DNA of 64,000 bases from Desulfobacteraceae bacterium (GCA_003599885.1 QZKW01000044.1:1-64000); one strand, 5' to 3'; positions 26,830 through 36,730 are shown, numbered from the stretch's first letter. Notes: generated by a model not told the origin, from the sequence alone. Numbers and translations are program-made.

Positions 26830-28167
26830 ATGCCTTCCCTCGACACTAAAGTCGACTACCGTCACCCAGAAATCATCCTGCAAAATCTCATCCGCTTTGA
26901 CACCACCAATCCGCCGGGCAATGAAAAGGCGTGTGTCGAATATATCACGAGCCTGTTCAAACAAAATGGAATTGAATCCATCTTAATTGCAAAAGACCCC
27001 AACCGTCCCAATTTAATTGCCCGGCTGAAAGGCCGCGGCTCCGCCCCGCCGCTTCTTATGTATGGGCATGCGGATGTGGTGACCACGGAAAACCAGACAT
27101 GGCGGCACCCCCCCTTTGAAGGAAAAATAACAGACGGGTTTGTCTGGGGCCGGGGTGCTCTGGACATGAAGGGGATGGTTGCCATGATGGCCGCCGCACT
27201 TCTGCGGGCAACGGCCGAAAACCTGAAACCCGCCGGGGACATTGTTTTTGCCGTTCTCAGCGACGAGGAATCCGGCGGCAATTTCGGCGCCCGGTATCTG
27301 GTGGAAAATCATCCGGAGCAGTTTTCCGGTATCCGCTATGCCATTGGGGAGTTCGGGGCCACGGCCATCTACGTCGGCCGTCAGAGGTTTTATCCCATCC
27401 AGGTATCGGAAAAACAGATTTGCTGGATCGAAGCCACCTTCAGGGGACCGGGCGGACATGGATCGCTTCCGATAAAAAACAGCGCCATGTCCCAAATGGC
27501 GAGATTTATCAACACAATCAGCCGCAAAAGCCTGCCGCCGCATATCACCGACATCCCACGACAAATGATTGAGACCATTGCTTCCGCCATGCCGAAGCCT
27601 GCTGGCCTGATCATGCGCCAGCTGCTCAACCCGATGCTGACGGAAGGTGTTTTGAAACTGTTGGGGCCCAAAGGCGACAAATTCAAACCGCTCTTTTTAA
27701 ACACCATCAATCCGACGGTTGTCCGGGGCGGCAGTAAAATCAACGTGATTCCCTCGGAAGTAACCCTTCAGCTGGACTGCCGGCTCCTGCCGGGATTTAC
27801 CCCTGAAGACCTGGTCGCGGAACTAAGGAAGACAACCGGAACGGATATTGCCATCAACCTCCTCAGCTATGATCCCGCTCCCTCCAAACCGGATCTTTCC
27901 ATGTTCGGCCTGCTGGCCGATATCCTGCGGGAAGCGGACCCCGAAGGCATACCCGTGCCCATGCTGCTGCCCGGCGCAACGGACGGACGATTTTTCTCGC
28001 GTCTGAACATCCAGACCTATGGATTTACCCCCATGAACCTGCCGCCGGAATTTGACTTTTTTTCCACCATCCATGCGGCCGATGAACGGGTGCCGGTTGA
28101 CGCGCTCCATTTTGGGGCAAATACCATTTTCCGGCTGCTTGAACGTTACGGAGTGCCTGCAAAATAA
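26830..28167 (+). CDS. M20 family metallopeptidase (ArgE/DapE/CPG2-like)
   Basis: About 445 residues from the ATG that follows a GGAG sequence. Metal and catalytic motifs are intact: YGHADVV (His80, Asp82), RGALDMKGM (Asp112) and SDEESGG (Glu146-Glu147). A dimerisation domain follows (FRGPGGHGSLPIKNSAMSQMARFI), then the C-terminal metal His in the phrase FSTIHAADERVP. It is a cytosolic di-zinc hydrolase acting on N-acyl amino acids or small peptides; the exact substrate is not visible. It is monocistronic, with no metabolic neighbours to refine the call. Confidence 0.9.
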   Translation: MPSLDTKVDYRHPEIILQNLIRFDTTNPPGNEKACVEYITSLFKQNGIESILIAKDPNRPNLIARLKGRGSAPPLLMYGHADVVTTENQTWRHPPFEGKITDGFVWGRGALDMKGMVAMMAAALLRATAENLKPAGDIVFAVLSDEESGGNFGARYLVENHPEQFSGIRYAIGEFGATAIYVGRQRFYPIQVSEKQICWIEATFRGPGGHGSLPIKNSAMSQMARFINTISRKSLPPHITDIPRQMIETIASAMPKPAGLIMRQLLNPMLTEGVLKLLGPKGDKFKPLFLNTINPTVVRGGSKINVIPSEVTLQLDCRLLPGFTPEDLVAELRKTTGTDIAINLLSYDPAPSKPDLSMFGLLADILREADPEGIPVPMLLPGATDGRFFSRLNIQTYGFTPMNLPPEFDFFSTIHAADERVPVDALHFGANTIFRLLERYGVPAK

Positions 28168-28312
28168 GCATCTAATCATCTCAACGGGTTTGCTCTTGAC
28201 AGGACCCGCTCCTACCGATTATAGGCGTTGGCTATCTATTTACTTTTTCGTTTCATTGCTCCAGGTTATTCCCGGAAGCGATACAGATCCCATTCCAGTC
28301 AGGAGGTAAACC

Positions 28313-28801
28313 ATGGAACCATGCCCCTGCGGCAGCAGCCAGACCTACAGTGAATGCTGTGAGCCCTTTATCCAGGGCCTGAATCAACCCACGACCGCCG
28401 AAGCCCTCATGCGGTCCCGCTACAGCGCTTTTGTGAAAGAACAAATCGATTATATTTATAATACCATGCCACCGGCCAAACGCCGCGACTTCAATCGGGC
28501 GGAGACGGAAGCCTGGTCTAAAAATTCCGAATGGCAGGGACTTGAGATCCTTCAGACCAAAGACGGGGGAACCGGGGATGAAGCCGGTACGGTGGAATTT
28601 ATCGCCCGGTTTCTGGACAAAGGAAATCCGGTCGAGCATCATGAAGTGGCTGAGTTTGAAAAGATTGACGGGCAATGGTTTTTTATGGATGGCCGCGCAC
28701 CCAAACCGGCTCCGGTCATTCGCCAGGGACCGAAAACCGGGCGGAACGATCCCTGCCCTTGCGGCAGCGGCAAAAAATTCAAAAAATGCTGCGGGGCATA
28801 A
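28313..28801 (+). CDS. ychJ: YchJ family protein with two SEC-C metal-binding motifs
   Basis: 162 residues with a SEC-C motif at each end: [13 protein letters not shown] near residues 4-16 and [13 protein letters not shown] near the C-terminus. Between them is the YchJ NTF2-like core ([24 protein letters not shown]). The length matches the family. The SEC-C motifs bind zinc; the biological role of YchJ is not defined. A strong ribosome site (AGGAGG) precedes the ATG. Confidence 0.93.
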   Translation: MEPCPCGSSQTYSECCEPFIQGLNQPTTAEALMRSRYSAFVKEQIDYIYNTMPPAKRRDFNRAETEAWSKNSEWQGLEILQTKDGGTGDEAGTVEFIARFLDKGNPVEHHEVAEFEKIDGQWFFMDGRAPKPAPVIRQGPKTGRNDPCPCGSGKKFKKCCGA

Positions 28802-28861
28802 GACCGGGACAACCGGTCAAGCCACACAGACATCTTCTTCTTGAATGACGATTTCTTTCAT

Positions 28862-30391
28862 CTAAAAACTGTATTTGGCTTCAAGAAAGATCCGGTCGTT
28901 TTGTCCGATACGTTGCATCTCCGGCAGATCTCCCGATTGATAGGTCACAATTCCGAACAGGACAGACAGGGGGTCACTTACATCATATTCCATTGTGTAA
29001 CGTTCAAAAGCGCCGTCGTCCCCGGTTAAACCGAACAGCGACGCCAAAACGGTCAGGGTATAGGTTTCATTGACAAACGTCCGGGTAAACCGAAAGGCGG
29101 ATTGGAACTGATCCTCAGTCACCTGGTCCGGAGGTTCTTTGAGAGCGGATTCAAATTCAATGATATGCCGATTGGCCGCCTCTATGCTGAGGGTTGTTTC
29201 TGAAAATCCGGAATATTCAAAGCCCGCCAGCACATCGATGCGGTCATATTTTTTACCGGGCGTATTTGCAAATTCTAACCCGTGAATGAAAGCGGCTTCA
29301 CTTTTTAAAAGCCAGTTTCCAAGTGCAATGTTAGCCGTCGTTCCGGCCATCTGCAGCCGGTCATGGGGGAGCTGGAATACTGGAAAAGAATATCCGTCAA
29401 TGGCTTCAAACCGGTACTCATCATTATAATAATCCGCATAATAGGCCGATAAATCCCACCCGGAGAAAATGCCGTTGAGCGCCAGGGCGAATTCCGTATT
29501 TTCAAGGGTGCTGTCGGGTTTGTTTTCAGGCGGCGGCGGAAGAGGAGACGGATAAAAATCACTGCCGAATGACGGATTCTTGTTAAACCGGATCTCATGA
29601 ATTGCCATGGCTGAAAGATTGAAGTCGCCGATATAATAGTCCAGACGGGTCATGGTCAGCGGCAGCCTCAGGTCTTCAATGTCCGTCATTCCCGGTTCCC
29701 TCATGTCCAGCGGGTTAATGACATCGGTTACCCGTATGGTGTCGGATTTGCCCCAGACCACGATCTGACGGCCGGTTTTAATATCGATAGCATCAGTAAT
29801 GGACCCGAGCAGGTAGGCTTCCCGGAGTTCAATTTCAGATTCATAATCATCGATCACATCGTTTGTGTAATCATCTTTACCGTTAACCCGGTAGGCAAAA
29901 TCGTAAAAGCCCTTGCCACTGACCAGCGCCTGCCATTGGCTGGGAAGGTCGATATTTAAGTCAAGCTGCAGTTCCGTCCGAAGCCGTGACAATCCCCGCC
30001 AGTCTGTCTGGCTATATGAGGGCGGGTTGTGCGCGAAATTGTAACTGGAACCGATTTTAAAATACCCATCGATGCTGAACGGAGAGGACCCGGCAAAAAT
30101 GTCCGGCGGCGGTGCCGCAGCCGAGTCCCCTGGGGCAGGAGAATCCCCGAACGTATCATCATCAAATCCCTTGAGAACATCTGCCGCGTCATCTGGTGGT
30201 TCAGAATTACCCTGAACGAGATCATCGGCTGCGGTGTCATCGTCAAAACCTTCCAATATTTCACTAACATTGCTGCCTTCTTCAGAAAGCGCCATTTTCG
30301 GAAACGACATCACCACAGCAAAGATAAACAGCATATAAAGGAAAACGCGGATTCGAAAAATCGTCAGATCACGGCATTGCATTGGGTTCAC
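28862..30391 (-). CDS. DUF1302-like outer-membrane beta-barrel protein of second RND operon
   Basis: 509 residues. The signal segment (FLYMLFIFAVVMSFPKMALS) is followed by an acidic linker with two copies of a motif of the type VSEILEGFDDDT and ADVLKGFDDDT near 40-85. The barrel then begins with FSIDGYFKIGSSYNFA and ends with the aromatic strand IFLEAKYSF. DTIRVTDVINPLDMREPG is a characteristic DUF1302 phrase. Its start (GTG at 30391, overlapping the LolA-like stop by 4 bp) shows tight coupling. A third GFDD element occurs in the RND protein of the same operon, which may mark a shared docking peptide (inference). Confidence 0.82.
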   Translation of the reverse strand: MNPMQCRDLTIFRIRVFLYMLFIFAVVMSFPKMALSEEGSNVSEILEGFDDDTAADDLVQGNSEPPDDAADVLKGFDDDTFGDSPAPGDSAAAPPPDIFAGSSPFSIDGYFKIGSSYNFAHNPPSYSQTDWRGLSRLRTELQLDLNIDLPSQWQALVSGKGFYDFAYRVNGKDDYTNDVIDDYESEIELREAYLLGSITDAIDIKTGRQIVVWGKSDTIRVTDVINPLDMREPGMTDIEDLRLPLTMTRLDYYIGDFNLSAMAIHEIRFNKNPSFGSDFYPSPLPPPPENKPDSTLENTEFALALNGIFSGWDLSAYYADYYNDEYRFEAIDGYSFPVFQLPHDRLQMAGTTANIALGNWLLKSEAAFIHGLEFANTPGKKYDRIDVLAGFEYSGFSETTLSIEAANRHIIEFESALKEPPDQVTEDQFQSAFRFTRTFVNETYTLTVLASLFGLTGDDGAFERYTMEYDVSDPLSVLFGIVTYQSGDLPEMQRIGQNDRIFLEAKYSF

Positions 30392-31197
30392 AATCCTTTT
30401 TCCATCCTTCTGACAGTAAACAAATCTTCTTCCAGCCCCTGGTTGAATTTGACATTGTTGAATTTCAATATGGTTTTATGAACCGTCTGGTTGCCTTTCT
30501 TTTTCGCCACATGCATTTCAGTTCCCACCCAAATGCCATCGATCTGCTCTAGTTTAACCATGTCCATGTATTTGACAGAATCACCGGTTTTTTCCCAGTT
30601 CACTGCCCGGACCACAAAATCAATGTCTTTTTGAACAATGACCAGAGATTTGGTATACCCGGTTTCATCAATGATTTCCTTCGAGCGGGGCTTTGATTCG
30701 ATCACCCATGCGTCTTTCCCCCGGACCTGGGTCTCCTTTTTTAAATAAAAATCATAGTCTTCCAGGTTTCGGGAGGTCATGTCCGAATAATTCAGGTCGG
30801 ATCCCATAAAACTGTCACTTTTATCACTGGACGCGATCCGCTTGGTTTTTTTCAGCGCCGGCAGGTACAGCCACTGGTCGTCATCCTTGTCCGGATCATC
30901 GTAATCATAGGTTAAAAACGAGGTGTCTTTAACATCCGCCGGATGCAGAAAAAACATGAGCCGGAGGGTATCTTCGCCCTTGTCTTTTGAAAATACCGAC
31001 AATTTGCGGATCCGCTCTTCGTCATTTTTGTCAATCAGCGTCATGATCATTTCCGATGTCTGATTGTCGCCATCGTTCCTGTCATCGACTTTCTGCATGA
31101 TCTCACGGGCTTTTTCATCATCAGCCATTGAAAAAGATGGTGGGATGAGAAACGTAATCATCAGCGTCAGTCCGATGAGTCGAAAAACTGTCTTCAT
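30388..31197 (-). CDS. LolA-like outer-membrane lipoprotein-sorting family protein, second operon
   Basis: 269 residues with a signal peptide (LIGLTLMITFLIPPSFSMA) and the LolA-like half-barrel. Phrases include AREIMQKVDDRNDGDNQTSEM, FLHPADVKDTSFLTYDYDD and DDQWLYLPALKKTKRIASSDKSDSFMGSDLNYSDM. The latter is strongly typical of the family that accompanies RND permeases. It is a paralogue of the protein at 2780-3532. A GGAGGA ribosome site precedes ATG 31197. Predicted role: periplasmic shuttling of a hydrophobic substrate between the RND permease and the barrel. Confidence 0.88.
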   Translation of the reverse strand: MKTVFRLIGLTLMITFLIPPSFSMADDEKAREIMQKVDDRNDGDNQTSEMIMTLIDKNDEERIRKLSVFSKDKGEDTLRLMFFLHPADVKDTSFLTYDYDDPDKDDDQWLYLPALKKTKRIASSDKSDSFMGSDLNYSDMTSRNLEDYDFYLKKETQVRGKDAWVIESKPRSKEIIDETGYTKSLVIVQKDIDFVVRAVNWEKTGDSVKYMDMVKLEQIDGIWVGTEMHVAKKKGNQTVHKTILKFNNVKFNQGLEEDLFTVRRMEKGL

Positions 31198-31316
31198 TTC
31201 TTCCTCCTTTTTGTCGGGTCTATTATTCCGGGGTTGCATTTATAAATTACTTATTTTAATGGTAAAAACCATTTAGACACCGGGAAAAGTTTGCTTGTTT
31301 GATGTATTTTTCCGCC

Positions 31317-33728
31317 TCATACTGTTTTCTTCGGATTTGCAAGGATCATCAGCGCCGGGGAAATAAAGTAGTCCGCCGCCAGTGCCGTTATAATGGTAAA
31401 CCCGGTCAGAAAACCGAAACGGATAATATTCTGCATGCTGGCAAACATGTAGATGAAAAACCCGACGGACAGAACAAGCGAGGTGACCAGCATGGCGCGC
31501 CCCGTGCTGTGCAGTGTGTCAAATACCGCTTTTTCCGGGTCGCCGGACAACTCATAATAGCGCCGGAAATTGTGCATAAAATGGATGGTGTCATCCACGG
31601 CAAGGCCGATGGCAATACTGGCCACCATCATGGTGAACAAATCCATGGGGAACCCGAACCAGCCAATGACACCCAGCATCAGGATGATGGGTACCAGATT
31701 GGGGATCATGCTCAACAGACCGATCCGGATGCGGCCGATCAAAAGGATCATTAACAAGGTAATCACCACCAGCGCGATGAAATAGCTTTCCGCCATGCTC
31801 GTGATGGTATTGTTGAATGTTTTAGCCAGCAGGGCGACCAGTCCGGTGATCTGAAACTCAACATCCGCAAAGTTTTTGTTCAGGTAAGCGGCTATTTCTT
31901 CTTCCACAGGATCAAATAAAGTACCATCCACAAAGGGGACTTTAAGCGTCAGCCGGGCCATGGAAAACTGGCTGTCGACAAAATCCTCGAGATCATCCGA
32001 ACCGCTGTTTTCAAACAGTAAAAATTCCTGCGCCACCAGCGGTTTGCTTTGCGGGATGGTATAGGCGTCCGGGTTGTTTTCATTTAACGCCTGGTTGATC
32101 TCTTTTAATAGCGTGGTGACAGACCAGGCTTTTCCAATAAACATTTCCTGATTGGATATTTTGACAAATTCCTTGCCGGCAGTTTCAATTCTGTTCAGCA
32201 GCTCCGGGTCATAGAGGCCGTTTTCCCGGTTGGTTTTAAATAAAACTTCCATACTCATGGATCCGTTGAGTTCCTTGTCGATTTTTTCAGTGGCCACCCG
32301 GATCGAACTGGTTTCCGGCAGCCATTTCAACGGATAATGGGAAAATCGGATGGAAAATATGCCAACAAAAGCAATGGCAACGATGCAGAAGCTGACAAAA
32401 AGAATTTTTTTGGGGTGGGTTGTGGAAAAACGGGCGATATTTTCCAGCACTTTATCCATGATCCGGTTATTTTTTCTCAAGGTTTCCGTTTTTTTGGTAC
32501 TTAACGGGATGATGGCAATCAGGGCGGGCAGCAGAACAATCGTGTAAATAAACGCCAGCACGACCCCGGCGCCTGCAAATATCCCGAGTTCCGCCACTGG
32601 CGCCACAGATGCGTTCGCAAAAGACATTAACCCGGCAGCAGTGGTCAGGTTGGTCATCACCACGGCCAGGCCCGAATGGCCGAGGGCAAACACAATGGAT
32701 TTTTCCTTGTTTTTTGTTTTCCTCAGACGGTGAAAGAATATAGCAAGGATATGAACCGATGACCCCACGCCCACGGCCAGGATGAAAGACGGCAGGATTT
32801 CCGTCACCAATTTCATGGGAACACCGAAAATCGCCATCAGACTGATGGTGGAAAGCAAAGACAGGATAACAATCACCATTGGCAGAAAGACACCCGAAAT
32901 TCTCCGGAACATGATGTATAACATGATCGATACAGTCAGAATCGCGAGCAGCATGAATTTCTGCATGTCCGACATCATGGCTTCTTTTAAGAAATGAACC
33001 ACGGCCGGGGAGCCGGCCAGGTAGATGGGAAGGTCATCAGATTGATATTTTTTTATGATTTTTTCAACCGCCACCACCACTTCCGTATTTTCTTCGTCGG
33101 TCAGGTATTTTCTTTTCGTGCCGGCAGGGGCCTGAATATCGGCATCAAAATCATCAAACCCTTCCATGATGTCGGTTTTCTGTCCTGCGGACGAAAGGCT
33201 CTGAGTCCGGATGATTATCGTGGTAAAAGTTCCGTCTTTGGATATCAGCATGTTTTCATACATGGGGTTGGACATGGCACGCTGTTTAATCATCTGAAGC
33301 TGGCCGGCGGTTTTCGGCCGGTTTTCCAAAAGGTCTTCAACGATTAAAAGATCTCCTTCGCCCCTTGTATTGCGGGCGTTCACAAGGCTGGTGATATCGT
33401 CAATGTAAGGAACATTTTCTTCCAGTTCCGTGTGCAGTTTAGCCAGCGTCTTTAAAAAATTGACATCAAACACCTGCTTCGGCTTGAGGGCCACGATAAC
33501 CACTTCATCTCGGCCGAACTGGTCCCTGAAATTATTGTAAGTCAGAAGGGCAGGGTCTGATTTGTGTAAAAACGCTTCTGTTGAGGTGTCGATTTCAATT
33601 GTCGGGAGCTGGGACAGCAAGGCGCCGATGGCAATCAGCATCAGAAAAATCGTTTTGATCCGGTGATGATAAATTTTGCGGGCAAACGCTGAGAACTGGA
33701 TTTCAATCCGGTTTCGAATATTTTTCAT
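31317..33728 (-). CDS. RND superfamily (MMPL/patched-like) permease of second operon
   Basis: About 803 residues with the RND two-halved form and the relay motif LAVDDTIHFMHNF near residue 710. The sterol-sensing-like block includes GVGSSVHILAIFFHRL. It is more distant from the trio at 3.6-12 kb and lacks the EF-hand loop they share. A phrase MEGFDDFDAD lies in the first periplasmic domain, echoing the GFDD repeats of the partner barrel. ATG 33728 follows AAGGAA; a TTG two codons earlier is less likely. It sits 12 bp after the TetR gene, in one operon with the LolA-like and barrel genes. Confidence 0.9.
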   Translation of the reverse strand: MKNIRNRIEIQFSAFARKIYHHRIKTIFLMLIAIGALLSQLPTIEIDTSTEAFLHKSDPALLTYNNFRDQFGRDEVVIVALKPKQVFDVNFLKTLAKLHTELEENVPYIDDITSLVNARNTRGEGDLLIVEDLLENRPKTAGQLQMIKQRAMSNPMYENMLISKDGTFTTIIIRTQSLSSAGQKTDIMEGFDDFDADIQAPAGTKRKYLTDEENTEVVVAVEKIIKKYQSDDLPIYLAGSPAVVHFLKEAMMSDMQKFMLLAILTVSIMLYIMFRRISGVFLPMVIVILSLLSTISLMAIFGVPMKLVTEILPSFILAVGVGSSVHILAIFFHRLRKTKNKEKSIVFALGHSGLAVVMTNLTTAAGLMSFANASVAPVAELGIFAGAGVVLAFIYTIVLLPALIAIIPLSTKKTETLRKNNRIMDKVLENIARFSTTHPKKILFVSFCIVAIAFVGIFSIRFSHYPLKWLPETSSIRVATEKIDKELNGSMSMEVLFKTNRENGLYDPELLNRIETAGKEFVKISNQEMFIGKAWSVTTLLKEINQALNENNPDAYTIPQSKPLVAQEFLLFENSGSDDLEDFVDSQFSMARLTLKVPFVDGTLFDPVEEEIAAYLNKNFADVEFQITGLVALLAKTFNNTITSMAESYFIALVVITLLMILLIGRIRIGLLSMIPNLVPIILMLGVIGWFGFPMDLFTMMVASIAIGLAVDDTIHFMHNFRRYYELSGDPEKAVFDTLHSTGRAMLVTSLVLSVGFFIYMFASMQNIIRFGFLTGFTIITALAADYFISPALMILANPKKTV

Positions 33729-33740
33729 GGTCAATTCCTT

Positions 33741-34370
33741 TTATGCATTTGTAGAGATCGCTCTGAAAACCAGGGTTTCAATTTCACCGGAAATATCATC
33801 AGGCCATTTACTGAGGATCTTTTCAGGACCTATTCTATTGATTTGCTGATGGATTAATGCTTCCATCTGTTGAAGAAAAATTAACGGACCGGCGATCATA
33901 AAGTGGATCAGAAAAGAGGATGCCGGGTGAAACTCTTTTTTTTCAACTCCTTGCTTCAGAATCTGCGCCATTACTTCCAAAATGACGGTCAAAGCCTGAA
34001 CCACTCCTTCCGGCAGGTTCTTTCCGCCGGAAGCAGCCTCCCGAAGCATGATCGGGGGAATCCGCGGGTTTTCCCGAATGGCTTGAGAAATCGTTTGAAT
34101 ATAAATATGCAGATTTTCAGATGGCTGTTTATCCCAGATGATATTTTTTCCCATGGCAGCCGCCATGTTTCCGAACGTTGAACTCAGCACCGCATTATAA
34201 AGCGCTTCCTTATCCCCGATATGGTAATAAATCATTGCCTTGTTGATTTTAGCCTGCCGGGCGATTTCATCCATGCGGGCCCCGGCATACCCCTTGTCCG
34301 CAAATTCGTTGGTAGCGGACTCAAGTATGCGGTCATAAATCAAGGATTTGTCTTTTTTGGGGTTTGTCAT
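33741..34370 (-). CDS. TetR family transcriptional regulator of second RND operon
   Basis: About 209 residues. The N-terminal HTH is well formed: ILESATNEFADKGYAGARMDEIARQAKINKAMIYYHIGDKEALYNAVL. The C-terminal ligand domain is helical. ATG 34370 with TGAGGA upstream is preferred; the longer frame to 34451 would run into the palindromic operator at 34444-34463. Its gene is first in the TetR-RND-LolA-barrel operon, so it probably represses its own operon and responds to the exported substrate or a related acyl compound (inference). Confidence 0.9.
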   Translation of the reverse strand: MTNPKKDKSLIYDRILESATNEFADKGYAGARMDEIARQAKINKAMIYYHIGDKEALYNAVLSSTFGNMAAAMGKNIIWDKQPSENLHIYIQTISQAIRENPRIPPIMLREAASGGKNLPEGVVQALTVILEVMAQILKQGVEKKEFHPASSFLIHFMIAGPLIFLQQMEALIHQQINRIGPEKILSKWPDDISGEIETLVFRAISTNA

Positions 34371-34443
34371 AGAATCCTCAGGTTTCCTTTTTTTCTGATA
34401 AATATACCTGCAATAACAATTATCAATAACGCAACCATATAGT

Positions 34444-34463
34444 TTAACCAACTGGTTGGTTAA
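34444..34463. promoter_or_regulatory. 20-bp palindromic operator candidate upstream of TetR
   Basis: TTAACCAACTGGTTGGTTAA is a palindrome with perfect 9-bp arms and only the two central bases unpaired. It lies about 74 bp upstream of the TetR start, the normal place for an autoregulated TetR operator. It differs in sequence from the palindrome pair at 6.3-6.5 kb, so a different regulator acts there. Confidence 0.75.
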
Positions 34464-34558
34464 TTAAATCAAATCAGCGTATCTGTCAATGAAAACATGC
34501 ATGGGGGAGAAAAGAATACAGACTGGGGACATAAAAGGAGAGGCCCATCGCCTGTGGG

Positions 34559-35356
34559 CTATTTACCGGTAAATACAGGATTCCGCTTTTCGATAAATGC
34601 GGCCCGACCTATCTTCAGGTCATCACTGTTGAATGCTTCCGTAATCAGTTTCTGCGCATCGCTTAGGTATTCGGAACCGATCAAAAAATATTTTCCAATC
34701 ATGTTGAGAATCTTTTTGGTTCCTTTTAATGACAGGGGCGCATTTTTGGAAATCTCGTCCGCCATGGCGTAAACGGTTTCTGAAAGGCTATCTGCCGGAA
34801 CCAGATGATCCACGAGCCCCATCTCTTGAACTTCTTTCCCCTGGTAGGTGCGGCCCGTGAAAAATATTTCACGGGTTTTAGCCATTCCAACCACTTCGAT
34901 AAACTGGCTTAACCCTTCGGGATGATAAACGATTCCCAGCTTTGCAGGAGGCATGCCGGCTTTGATATGGTCCGCGCCGATACGGATATCACAGCATACC
35001 GCAAGGTTCAAGGCAGCGCCGAAACAGTAGCCGTTCATCATGGCAATGACCGGAAAAGGAAAATTTTTCACAGTGTCGAGCGCCAGCGTCAGGGGGTTGC
35101 CTGTTTTTAAAAGTTCCGCGGCTTCCGGTGAAAGTTCCGTCGGGATGGCTGAAATATCATATCCGGAAGAAAACGCTTTTTCTGAATTGCCGGTAATGAC
35201 AACGCAGCGCACCGAATCATTTTCCGCCCATTCCGTCAAAACCAGATGCAGCTCCGCCAACATCGAGAGCGTCAATGAATTGCCCCTGTCCGGCCGGTTC
35301 AATTTCAGGGTTCCCACATGACCCGAAATTTCTTTGATCAACACTTCTTTTTCCAA
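34559..35356 (-). CDS. Crotonase-fold (enoyl-CoA hydratase/isomerase superfamily) enzyme lacking hydratase glutamates
   Basis: 265 residues with the crotonase fold: oxyanion-hole segment SSGYDISAIP near 64-73 and VIAMMNGYCFGAALNLAVCCDIRIGAD near 100-126. At the positions of the two catalytic glutamates of enoyl-CoA hydratase it has Asn (GAALN) and Pro (MPPAKLG). It is therefore unlikely to be an ordinary hydratase. The MPPAKLGI region recalls the methylmalonyl-CoA decarboxylase branch of the superfamily (recalled, not searched). It is a single gene with no operon partners. A CoA thioester as substrate is secure; the reaction is not. Confidence 0.8.
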   Translation of the reverse strand: MEKEVLIKEISGHVGTLKLNRPDRGNSLTLSMLAELHLVLTEWAENDSVRCVVITGNSEKAFSSGYDISAIPTELSPEAAELLKTGNPLTLALDTVKNFPFPVIAMMNGYCFGAALNLAVCCDIRIGADHIKAGMPPAKLGIVYHPEGLSQFIEVVGMAKTREIFFTGRTYQGKEVQEMGLVDHLVPADSLSETVYAMADEISKNAPLSLKGTKKILNMIGKYFLIGSEYLSDAQKLITEAFNSDDLKIGRAAFIEKRNPVFTGK

Positions 35357-35648
35357 TTCGGCTTCCTTTGTTTTTAATTTTTCGCTGACAGGGTGGTCAC
35401 TGATTTATTACTGTGAAAATAAGAGAATAAGTCTTATAATATGTTATAAATCATTACGGCAAAATACGGCAGCCAGCCAAAGCGCTAAAGCATAACCGAC
35501 TGCGGCTTATTTTCCGTAAGGGTAACATCAATCCCCGGAGTTTGCCACGATAATGAGCGCATGCCCCCGATTCCGAACAATGCTGACCATTACTAAAGAA
35601 TAGCTCGTCATCAGCCCCAAACGCCGGGGGCTATCGAAGGGTGCAGGA

Positions 35649-36491
35649 ATGGTCCATCTGCCCACAGTCAGTCTCAGGCGTCTTGTCCCGTTTCTGGTGC
35701 TTGCGGCAATGCTAACCGTCAGCGAAGGGATCCGTGCGGAGTGCAAGGAGCCGATCCCGCCCGAGGACCGGATCGGCCGGGCGACGATCGTTACTGTGTC
35801 CGGCATCGGTATCATTACCGCGTGGGGGGTTGCCAACTGGGACTACTTTTCCAAGACACCCCAGGCCAAATCCGAGGGATGGTTCAGCCAGAACACGGAT
35901 GAAGGCGGCGTGGACAAACTCGGGCATTTATACACCACCTACGCGACCGCACAAGGCATTTCAAGCCTGTTTGACTACTGGTGTTTTACCGCGGAGGACG
36001 CAGCCTTGTATGGCTCCCTCTCCTCACTTGCCATCATGGGGTACATGGAGTTTGGGGATGCCTTCAGCGGCTACGGCTTTTCTTATGAGGATTTCATTGC
36101 CAACTTCATCGGCGGGATCGCCAGCTATTGCCGGTACCGGTATCCGGACCTGGCAAAGAAGGTTGATCTGCGGTGGGAAATCGGAATTCACCCGAATAAA
36201 GGAGACATCACCACCGATTATGAAAACTCTAAATACCTGATTGCGCTCAAGCTGAACGGCTTCGGCTCCTTAAGCAAGAGCATGCTCAGGCATTTCGAAA
36301 TTCACATCGGATACTATACAAGAGGGTATTCAGATCCGGACAAAATCCATAAAAGGAACGTCTATGCGGGCATCGGGCTGAACCTGACCGACCTGCTCCG
36401 GAGACATGGCTACCCAAAGCTCGCCACCTTCCTGAATTACTACCAGCCGCCGGGAACTTATGTCGCTGCCGATAACAGACTGGGGGATTGA
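35649..36491 (+). CDS. DUF2279 (YfiM-like) periplasmic protein
   Basis: 280 residues. A signal peptide (LVPFLVLAAMLTVSEGIRA) leads into a domain with GGVDKLGHLYTTYATAQG, MEFGDAFSGYGFSYEDFIANFIG and a C-terminal half rich in aromatic strands. These match the DUF2279/YfiM group of predicted periplasmic or membrane-associated proteins. Biological role unknown. The start region is GC-rich compared with the flanks. The only purine-rich site (AGGA) directly abuts the ATG, so the start is a little uncertain. No operon partners. Confidence 0.7.
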   Translation: MVHLPTVSLRRLVPFLVLAAMLTVSEGIRAECKEPIPPEDRIGRATIVTVSGIGIITAWGVANWDYFSKTPQAKSEGWFSQNTDEGGVDKLGHLYTTYATAQGISSLFDYWCFTAEDAALYGSLSSLAIMGYMEFGDAFSGYGFSYEDFIANFIGGIASYCRYRYPDLAKKVDLRWEIGIHPNKGDITTDYENSKYLIALKLNGFGSLSKSMLRHFEIHIGYYTRGYSDPDKIHKRNVYAGIGLNLTDLLRRHGYPKLATFLNYYQPPGTYVAADNRLGD

Positions 36492-36730
36492 ACAAATGCC
36501 TGCCCAGATCAGAACCTGTTTGGGTCTATATGGAAGATAGTTTTTATATTATTATAAGCCAGTTGAAAAAGATATGGTTTTTGGGCCGGTAAAATGCTAC
36601 AAATCGCACCCATAAGATTTACCTCTTCTTGTAACGACGCAGCGAGCATGGAAACCCTTTGCAATCAAACGAGAGTTATACTCTATGACGCTTTGAGCGA
36701 TTTTCCACATCCTGATTTGAGAGGACGGTT

